Notes under the pieces: generated by a model | Databases searched by the model: none | Told to the model about the DNA's origin: nothing | Seen by the model: the letters and a program-made list of their open reading frames with translations, nothing else | In this document: positions 55,592-64,000 of the stretch, piece after piece | Position numbering within the stretch: position 1 is the stretch's first letter | Layout: each line of letters begins with the position of its first letter | DNA from: Cryptomeria japonica | Lineage: Eukaryota > Streptophyta > Pinopsida > Cupressales > Cupressaceae | Direction: 5' to 3' | Assembly (NCBI RefSeq): GCF_030272615.1 | Contig: NC_081412.1 | Location: 693,292,083 to 693,356,082, forward strand | Length of the DNA: 64,000 bases | Program-made: the position numbers and the translations under genes

Positions 55592-56608
55592 AGCACCAAG
55601 AGAGACACTGATCAAGGTGAGCCAGGTTCTATGTTTGTAAAAGAAGTCACAAAAAAGGGGGCATCAAGCAGCGCTACTACTATTCCTAAAGTTAGTCAAG
55701 AAAAAGAGGAACAAGTTAAAGATTTACCTAAAGGTATAGATGACAAAAATGTTGGTGATGTACAGAGAGCAGAGACAGTGAAAAGGGCAACTCAACTCAA
55801 AACAGAAAAGGTTAAGGTTAATACTGAAAAATGTAATAATTCTACATTTGATATGGCTCAAGCTTTAACTCAAATGAAAGTCACTATTCCATTAATAGAA
55901 TTGCTAAAGATTAAAGAACATAAGGATGCAGCTTTGTCTTTATTCTCTAGTATATCTGATAGTGACACCGTATTACCCGCTGGTTTGGCTAAAGTTGGAA
56001 AGGATCAAGAGTTCCAAACCCCAGAGGTCTATGTTGGAACCACTATCACTCAGGAGCCTTCTCAGGTAGATCCCTTCTATGTTACTTTGTTAGTCAATAA
56101 CCGGTTGATTAAAAACTGCATGATAGACTCAGGAGCTGCTGCTAATGTAATGCCCTATGGTGTTATGAAAGAATTAGGGTTATCAGTAACCACTGTGTAT
56201 GGGAAATGTTATGCCATGGATAATAGAGAAGTGCCTGTGATAGGTACAATGAGAGATGTAGAAGTAAAAATAGCAGCATTTCCTAAAGCCACTTACAAAA
56301 TGGATGTTATTGTTATTGATACTAAACCCCACTATGATATGTTACTATCTAGGCAGTGGGCAGCAGCAGTAGGGGGAAATGTCCAACTAGACTTATCTTA
56401 TGCTACTATCCGTATTGGTGGCAACCAGGTCAAACTATATAGAGAGCCGCGAGCTCCTAAGGTAATTGAAAATGTGGACCCTAGTATGCTTAATTGTATG
56501 ATTGATGTAGATTTAGATAACTTCAGACTTCAACCAATCTCACCTCAATTGAAAAATACTGACCCAATTGTAGTCAAGTTACAAGCACAACAGTATGGGT
56601 TGTGGTAG
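55592..56608 (+). pseudogene. pol: B copy 2 protease region, open to the shared TAG
   Basis: Open from 55631 to the TAG at 56606-56608. Active site MIDSGAAANVMPY (Asp 56126-56128), then LLSRQWAAAVGG. No private stop in this part, so the only barrier before RNase H is the TAG also present in copy 1. Confidence 0.85.
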
Positions 56609-57352
56609 ATGTATCTTGATGGAGATTGCTCCAAAGAAGGATCTGGAGCAAGGGTTCTTTTTGTATCCCCGTCAGGTACAACTTTTAAGTACTCATTTTT
56701 ATTGGCATTCAAGAGCACAAATAATACTACAGAGTATGAAGCCCTGTTACTAGGACTTGAGGTTGCAAAAAGGCATGGAATTCAACTGTTGAAAGTAATG
56801 GGGGATTCAGAATTGGTTATCTCTCAGGTGAGATCTAAATATGCATCCAAGAATGATAGATTGAAGCAATATAAGCATGCTGTTTGGGATGTTATTGAGC
56901 ATTTTGATGCATTTTCTATTAATTGGATAGAGCGAACCAAAAATATTATGACAGATTTCCTAGCTAATGTTGCTTTGAAAAATGATGATGCAACACTAAC
57001 CGGTATTTCCACTGTGGAAATAAAATCTAGGCCTGCTATCCCTGATAATGTGTACAATTGGCAAGTTTTTGCTGATGATGAAGATATTCTTAGGTTTATC
57101 CAATGTGTTGATGATTATGATGGACAAAAGATTGATTGCAATGCATTGGTGGAAGTGGTAGATAATAGAGAGACAGTGTTTGGAAATGATGTTGTCCAGT
57201 TGGAAACCAATGAGATACCTAAAGGGTTGGTGGAGCTAGAGAGCATGTTTAGTTATAATGATAGTCATTTACACCAGCAATCTACCACCAAGTTAGAAGA
57301 GTTAGAGGAGGTAAACCTGGGGACAGAATCATTTCCTAAGTTGGTATATATC
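56609..57352 (+). pseudogene. pol: B copy 2 archaeal-type RNase H
   Basis: MYLDGDCSKEGSGARVLF, NNTTEYEALLLGLE, GDSELVISQV, NIMTDFLANVAL: all four acidic positions kept. It is open and runs in frame through an acidic linker into RT without the S2 insertion, confirming the PR-aRNH-RT order. Confidence 0.9.
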
Positions 57353-58927
57353 GGAAAGAAATTACCCCCTCATGTTAGGACTAACCTTATCAATTTATTG
57401 AAAAGGTATAAGCATGTCTTTGCTTGGTCTTACGAATACCTAAAGGAATATAGACAAGATCTTTTTCAGCATGAAGTTCCTTTACTTCCAGATGCTAAGC
57501 CTTTCAGACAGAAATAGAGACCTATCAACCCCTTATTAGAAACTAAAATGCAACAAGAGTTGACTAAATTGAGAGAAGGGGGGATTATCAAACCAATAAG
57601 GCATTCTTCATGGGTCTCCAATTTGGTCGCAGTAAGGAAGAAGAATGGAGACATCAGATTGTGTGTAGATTTTAGGAATTAGAATGTTGCTTCCCTAATA
57701 CATAATTACTCATCTCCAAATATGGAAGCAATGCTACAAAGAGTGACAGGTTGTGATCTTTTATCCATGATGGATGGTTTCTTAGGATACAATCAATTGT
57801 TGGTAAAGGAGTCTAAACAGTTTAAAATAGCATTCACTACTCCATGGGGAACCTATGTATATGTGAGAATGCCATTTGGATTAAAAAATGCAGGAGCTAC
57901 ATTTCAGAGAGCTATGGATGTGGCTTTTAAAGAATTCATAAATATTATCATAGTGGTTTACTAAGATGATCTAACTTGTTTCTCAAAGAAAGCTAATGAT
58001 CATTGTGGACATCTAGAGAAGGTGTTCGATAAAGCCCTGGAATTTGGTGTGTCACTGAATCCCAAGAAATGTCATTTTGGGGTCACTGAAGGAAAGTTAT
58101 TGGGACACATAGTTTCCAAGGAAGGGGTAAGAATAGACCCTGAGAGAGTTGAAGCAATCAATAGGGTGTCTGAACCTAGAAATGTGAAAGGTATCCAATC
58201 CTTTCTAGGCAAAGTAAATTTTGTCAGGAGATTCATTGCAAACTTCGCAGAAATAGTGAAGCCTATTGTCAAATTGCTTAAGAAGGACACAAAGTTTCAT
58301 TGGGATCAAGAAGCTTCAAAAGCTTTTGATGAGATTAAGAAGGCAATCCAAGAAGCACCAGTGTTGAAATCCCCTGATTATAGTAAGCCTTTTTCTTTGT
58401 TTTCTTTTGCTTCATATCACACGGTGGCTGCAGTACTATTACAAAAGGACAATGAAGGATATGAACATCCCATAGACTTCTACAGTAAATCTTTGCAGGC
58501 AGCAGAATTAAAGTATGAAACCATGGAGAAACAAGCTTATGCCCTAGTTAAAGCTGTTAAGGCTTTTAGGCCATATTTAGTGAATGCAAACATTATTGCC
58601 TATGTCCCACATGCTACAGTTAAAGATATTTTGTCTCAGTCTGAGGTTACTGAAAAGAGATGCAGATGGATTAATAGAATTCAAGAGTTCAACTTGGAGA
58701 TAAAGACCACTAAATTGGTGAGAGGGTTAGGTTTGGCTAAGCTCATGACTGAGTCAAATCTCATGAATGTAGAAGTACACAATTTTGAGGTTAGAGATGC
58801 TTTGGTCACTAGTATTAAGAGGCAACCCTGGTACATAGAGATAATCCAAGTGTTGAGAGGTGATATACTCCCAGAAGAAATGACATAAAATCAGAGAAGA
58901 ACTCTAAAACTCAAATCCCAAAAATAT
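57353..58927 (+). pseudogene. pol: B copy 2 reverse transcriptase and gypsy RNase H
   Basis: RT with stops at 57515, 57680 and 57962; the last turns the YQDD Gln into TAA. Motifs RLCVDFRN, SMMDGFLGYNQ, MPFGLKNAGATFQRAMD, DDLTCFSKK. The thumb and RNase H (58022-58888) are open: FHWDQEASKAFDEIKKA, then SLFSFASYHTVAAVLLQ with Phe at the catalytic Asp position (58406-58408). TAA at 58886 is private. This copy shows the sequence into which O inserted in copy 1. Confidence 0.9.
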
Positions 58928-60085
58928 GTGCTCATTCAGGGTGATCTTTTCTGGAGAAAAAGAGACGAAGAGTTACTAATGTGTTTGGATGAATTTCAAG
59001 CTAAACAAGTGTTGACTAAAATGCATGATGGAGTATGTGGAGGTCATTATTCTGCTAAGACTACTGCTGGCAAAATAATACGGGCCAGGTACTTTTGGCC
59101 CACCTTATTTAAGGATACCTATGCATATGTTCGAAGATGTGATCCATGTCAAAGATTCTCCTCCAAGCTCAAGTATGAAGGAGCCTTACCCCTAAATCCA
59201 GTACCTGTAGAAGCTCCTTTTGTCCAGTGGGGCTTTGATTTTATTGGAGAAATTGTTGAGAAGTTAGGGAGAGGTCATGGATGGATCATAGTGGCCACTG
59301 ATTATTTCACCAAATGGATAGAAGCCATCCCTACAAGAAGAGCTACTAGTAAAATTGTCATTGATTTCCTGATGGATAATATTGTGACTAGATTTGGAAC
59401 ACCTGCTAAATTGGTAATGGATAATGCTATGTGTTTCAGATCAGAAGAATTTGTAGGCTTTTGCAATAGTCACGGTATACTCATGTCATACTCATCACCT
59501 TATCACCCCCAAGGGAACGGACAAGCAGAATCCAGCAATAAAAGCCTGTTGAATATCATCAAGAAAATCTTAGAGGAGAAAAAAAGATCTTGGGATCAAA
59601 AGTTGAAGTTAGCTCTGTGGGTAGATAGAATAACAGTCAAAAAATTCATTGGAATGTCACATTTTGAGTTGGTTTATGGTACCCAAGCCAGATTACCGGT
59701 AAATAACCTTCTTCCAGTGTATAAGTTTTTGCAGAATGAGGACATGGAGGTATCTGAACCAATAGAAAACCGAATGATCCAAATTGTAGAAATGGAGGAA
59801 CTTAGGACTTCTGCCCATAAGAAAAATTAGAAGATCTAGTTGCAGTCAAAGTATCTTTTTGATAAAAGGATGTCACTAAGGAAGTTTCAAATTGATGACA
59901 TGGTTCTTCAGTGGACTGCAAAAGGACAGGATAAAGGAAAGTATAAAAAATTTGAATCACTATGGATTGGCCCTTTTGTGGTTTGTGACTTAAATGGTAA
60001 GGATTCATATTTCTTGAAGAATATGGATGATGAAATGCAAGAATTTCCAATGCATGGACAATTCCTGAAGCATTATTTCTCTTAA
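58928..60085 (+). pseudogene. pol: B copy 2 integrase, nearly intact
   Basis: One frame with a single TAG near 59828. Zinc site HDGVCGGHYSAKTTAGK ... CDPCQRF; core D (QWGFDFIGEI), D (LVMDNAMCF), E (NGQAESSNKS); C-terminal FESLWIGPFVVCDLNG to TAA 60083. The best-preserved integrase of the array. Confidence 0.9.
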
Positions 60086-60233
60086 TGTCCATGCACGGTA
60101 GGTCTTTTGTTTGTACATATTTTGTTTTCTTTCCTGCTTTTCTGGTTTTGGTTTGTGTTTTGGTCTGTTTCTCATGATTTTTCTGAGTTTTCTTGTGTTG
60201 ATCTCGCAATCAACCATCCCCAGTCAGAGCCGC
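60086..60233 (+). other. B copy 2 3' untranslated region
   Basis: 148 bp, homolog of 46762-46909, again without an obvious polypurine tract. Confidence 0.55.
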
Positions 60234-63200
60234 TGTTATCACTGATTAAAATTGAGTTTTTCTTTTCCCATGATTGGTTATGGTATGTTAAAATTTTTGA
60301 GTAGGGTGTATTTCCAAGTGCTTCAGCTTTGTTCTAGACCTTAAGGGTTTAAGTGTTTTTGATTTTAGATTCTATTTTATTTGTTTTAAACCCTCTAGTT
60401 TCTAATCTGTCATTACTTTATTCACTTAAGTTATGGGTCGTGGGGTTATAGGAAGTGTCCCCCCAAGTTATTTGCCTAGGTGATTACGTTGATCAATTGA
60501 AAATTTTTATGCCTTGTATGTTTTTCTTTTAAAGTTGTCGGGCCCAGTAACTAGTGTACATCTCACGGATGGATGCACGGCTAGCGTTATTTTGCTAGGC
60601 GAAGTTGCACGTAGTTTATACCCCGCGAAATAGGAAAAACCACATGGCACGCCACATAGATGATCTAGCTGGTTGTTGACAGTGAGTAAAATGGTGGCAC
60701 GTGGCACAAATCACAATAGTCCATAGGTGACAGGATGCCAGGTGTTCACAAAGGGTCAGCGGGCCCACCCCTCCTGAGAACCTTTTCAAAGGATTAAATA
60801 CCGATCAGCTTATGAGATGATCCAATGATCGACGCTATTTTGCAAGGGTAAAGTGCTCACTCTTTATGCCCGCGAAATAGCGAAAATGAACGAGAGCCGT
60901 CCACGTGTCAAGATAATGACCTAGACGATAGAGCTGTTGAGACGAAAGTGGGGCCCCCATGGTTTCCTTCTGGCGAATGACAGAGTGACAAGTCATCTCC
61001 GCAGGTGACAGGATGCCAGGTGTTCACGAAGAGTCAGCGGGCCCACCCCTCCTGAGAGCCTTTTCAAAGGATTAAATGCCGATCAGCTTATGAGATTATC
61101 CAACGGTCGGCGCTATTTTGCAAGGGTAAAGTGCTCACTCTTTATGCCCATGAAATAGCGAAAATGAACGAGAGCCATCCACGTGTCATGATGATACGTG
61201 GTCTGAGAAGAAAGTATGGGCCCGCCAAGGTGGAAACGTCGGTATAAAAGAAAGACACGCGGCCAGTATCAAGAGGAATGCGAAGGAAATTTCAAGGCCA
61301 ATGATTCTACGCCACGTGGTATTATTCAGCCAATAAAAAAGCGGGACCCAGAAAAAGACCAAAGCCATCAGTTAATCTAATGCTCGATCAAGTTTCTTTT
61401 GATCGAATGGTTGGCGCTTTTTCGCAGGACTAAGCTGCCCGATAGTTATGCTTCGCGAAGTTACGAAAGAGAAAAATGGAACACTTGCAGGAATGTTGTG
61501 ACCCGTCGGAGAGAAAAATACGAATTCTCCTATGAATTCAATTTCGAAGGGATAGCCGGAGCATGTGGAATCAATGTTATAGTTAAGGCCCTGAGTACAA
61601 ATATTTGATTTCCTAGCTACCAAGTGAAGATATCTTTTAAAAGATTTTGCAGAAGAGGAGACATAGAGTTATCTTCTTCAGATACAGAGCAAGTCGGTTC
61701 ACTTGTAGAGAAAATTTCTTCAAGCAAAGATTAGGTTCTCTCATATTTTTGTAGCAATTCTTGTGTGGTGTTCTAAGTAAGATAGTTCTTTTGTTGCAGG
61801 ATTGTTTAAGAGTGATATTCATTTTCTTGCATTTTTAAAATGGCTCCTAAAAGGGAATTTTCCGGCAAGGTTAACTATTTAGAAAGAAGTGTATGTGATG
61901 ATTTTTTAGAACAGTTGACGTTATCAACCAATCAGGCATCAAAGGCCAAAGAGTTAGTGCCCAAGGCTCCCCATCTGAAGATAAGAGAAGGATTGTATGA
62001 CAAAGGTAATTGGCTGAGAGACCCATAGGTTGGGCTGTCTGGGTTGGGGTTGTTTAAAGTTGGATTTGGAATGAGAAATTCTCCTACTCCTCAAAACAGT
62101 ATCTGGGAACTAGATGTTGGCAAATTAGTTGTCCTAGGGGTATTCATGGATACAGACCTGCTAACCCAAATGGCATTAAATTATGATCCAGTCATAAGAT
62201 GCATCCAGGATGTAAATGGGAAAACCTTTGTGGAAATTAATGCTGAAGAATTTAGGACAGCATTTGGACTTAATGAGTTCACAAATTTTCTGGAACCTAT
62301 AAATTTCACAGCATTAGCCCAAGTTTACGGTGCACAGAGGAGTCATCTCAGGAATGGGCCTCTCAAGGAACTTTTGGTGAAAATAGGAGGGTTAAAAGTT
62401 GTAGGACCCAACATGCAAGAGCCCTTCTCATTAAGTATGTTTACCCTGAGGGCTAAAGGAATGTATTGGGCACTTAGTCAAGTTGTAGGAGAAGATGCTG
62501 AAGTGAATATGCCCAATCATTACTTGCTAATGATTGCCCAAATTTTGAATCCTTCTCTTGCTATCACATTTGATTATGTCTCTTTCATTGCCGATGCTAT
62601 CCATGGAGGGTTGATATGAATAAAGAATGGAAAGGTGGATAGACCTTTCAGATGGTATTTACTCTTAATGCACCTTTTTCTCTTCAAAGGTGGTGATTAT
62701 TTCGCCAGTGGACTAGACCTAGTTAAGGAGAAGGAAGGAGAAAAAATGCCAGTACAATTATGGAGTACTGTGTTGTCATGGGACAGAGAGGATGCTAGTT
62801 TCTTAAAGTTTGATAAATATTTTGCATCCAAAATAAGGACTCTCCTCTGCTCTGATAACCCAAGAGTCCCCAAGGTTCTTCTAGAATTCATAAGGCCAAA
62901 AGAATTCGCAGAGAACATCAAAATTGTTCATAACTGGGGTGACATCTATTTATATCCAGTCTCCACAGTTTTCAGAGTTTTTGGTTTCAGGGGTTCTCCA
63001 TTTTTGTTACCTTACCAAGTCCCTCTCAAAGTGGGAATAGCAGAGATCCTTAGGAAAATTGGTTGCCTACAAGAGGCAGAGTTAACAGACAGAGGTAAAG
63101 GGACTATTTTCCTTGCAGCTACCATAGCCCACCAATTCGTAATAACAAAGGGAGGATGGAATTGCTTTGAGGATTTCCTCAAACCTTATCATTTATCCAC

Positions 63201-64000
63201 TGCAGTGTCCAGGTGTGCTGATCCAGAGGACTTCTTCAATGGTGTGTTTAGGAAGAAGGTAGCATGCAAAGGTAGGCCTCATCAATTCGAATTTCCTGAA
63301 GACCTCATCAGAAATGAATTTGATCTAGATGAGCAGGAACTAAGGAAAGAAAAGTGGGTGGCTTATAAGAAAGCCTTGGATTTTGTGCATCAGTTTGATT
63401 TTAGCTATGACCCATTGTCTAGCTTCTTCCCATTAGAAGAAAAAATAAAATTTTTGATTGTTTGCTTTGAAAATGTGATGCAAACACTAAAGGAGAAGAG
63501 GGAAGTTGTGATTAAGAGAAACCCTGAAAAGGCCAGAATGATCCTAAGCAGGTCAGCTTCCAGCAAAGCAATTCCTCCTGGTGATTACACATTGCATAAG
63601 AAATCAGGTTATAGTGTGCTGGTGCCTACAACAGGAGAGCCCTCTACATCCAAAGGAAAGAGGAACATACAAGATGTTATTGACATCCAAGATAGCCCAA
63701 AGAAGAAAAGGGTGGGGAAGGAAGTGCAATCAGATACACCCTTGTATTCCCCATCCTAATCCACTATCCATATAGGAGATGAACAAGCAGCAGCTGAACA
63801 CCTCTTGCAGTTGGGTAGCTTAGGGGAAAATGCATACACCTATGATGAAGTGGAGGAAGGGATGCCAGAAGAGCCCATTGATGCTGAAATGGATATTACC
63901 TCCACTGAACTCAAAGCCCAAGAGTGGGATCCTAAGATAAAAAAGGCAAGTAGTGTCGTTTTAGCTGATGACAACTTTGTCACATCGGAAGCATTTATGC
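60234..64000 (+). repeat. B LTR3 (truncated by window end)
   Basis: Starts TGTTATCACTG and follows LTR1/LTR2 to the window edge. U3 units at 60725 and 61003, TATAAAAG at 61243-61250. Whether a third interior follows cannot be seen. Confidence 0.8.
61840..64000 (+). pseudogene. ORF inside B LTR3, partial
   Basis: ATG 61840 kept. Stops at 62026 (CAG in LTR1), 62617 (GGA in LTR1) and 63757; open from 62635 to 63759. At 63013 it has TAC where LTR1 and LTR2 have TAA, so the parent frame read through this point. Same head, acidic middle and basic patch as the other copies. The C-terminal part lies outside the window. Confidence 0.6.

Larger units (their letters stand above)
11730..64000 (+). mobile_element. 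B: tandem Ty3/gypsy array, LTR-int-LTR-int-LTR
   Basis: Three homologous LTR regions (11730-25800, 46910-53096, 60234 to window end) alternate with two homologous interiors (25801-46909, 53097-60233), all plus strand. After removing the later insertions and their duplications, LTR1 is 6187 bp, exactly the length of LTR2, and interior 1 is 7189 bp against 7137 bp. LTR ends are TGTT...AACA and a primer site follows at 25805 and 53101. The interior encodes Gag, protease, archaeal-type RNase H, RT, gypsy RNase H and integrase. The right end is outside the window, so the target duplication cannot be checked. Confidence 0.85.

Overview
This is plant nuclear DNA made almost entirely of nested LTR retrotransposons; I see no ordinary single-copy host gene. 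Plant origin is supported by the families present: Ty1/copia with an initiator-Met-type primer site, Ty3/gypsy of the Tat/Ogre type with an extra archaeal-type RNase H, and a plant mobile domain (PMD) gene. The nesting depth, low GC and large size of the elements suggest a large-genome seed plant. A conifer is plausible but unproven.

Layout. (1) 1-2428, 4065-4073 and 11477-11729 are pieces of an old copia element (E0): LTR end, primer site and gag. (2) E0 gag is broken by a 1.6-kb solo LTR (S1, 2429-4064), by a copia-type non-autonomous element (C, 4074-11476) with degenerate gag and a long accessory reading frame but no pol, and at 11730 by the left end of a gypsy array (B). (3) B runs from 11730 past the window edge as LTR-internal-LTR-internal-LTR, head to tail. 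Its LTRs are about 6187 bp and each carries a ~1213-codon reading frame upstream of the primer binding site. (4) B copy 1 holds three later insertions: N (12194-20072, gag-only Tat-like element, in LTR1), S2 (30106-31360, solo LTR) and O (32400-45054, minus strand, Tat/Ogre element with PR-RT-RH-aRNH-IN but no recognisable capsid). O also carries, antisense to its own genes, a spliced PMD gene at 34616-37110.

How parts fit. N and O share LTR start, primer site, polypurine tract and a hairpin module, and have complementary coding capacity (Gag versus Pol), so they may be two halves of one mobilisation system. B places its archaeal-type RNase H before RT, whereas O has it after; in both, the older gypsy RNase H has lost its first catalytic Asp. 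Almost all genes are broken, mostly by stop codons that C-to-T or G-to-A changes would create, with few frameshifts. That pattern fits methylated, silenced repeats.

Target-site duplications and empty-site comparison with B copy 2 fix most boundaries to the base. The left end of E0 and the right end of B lie outside the window. The B LTR start is less certain because no clear polypurine tract precedes it.
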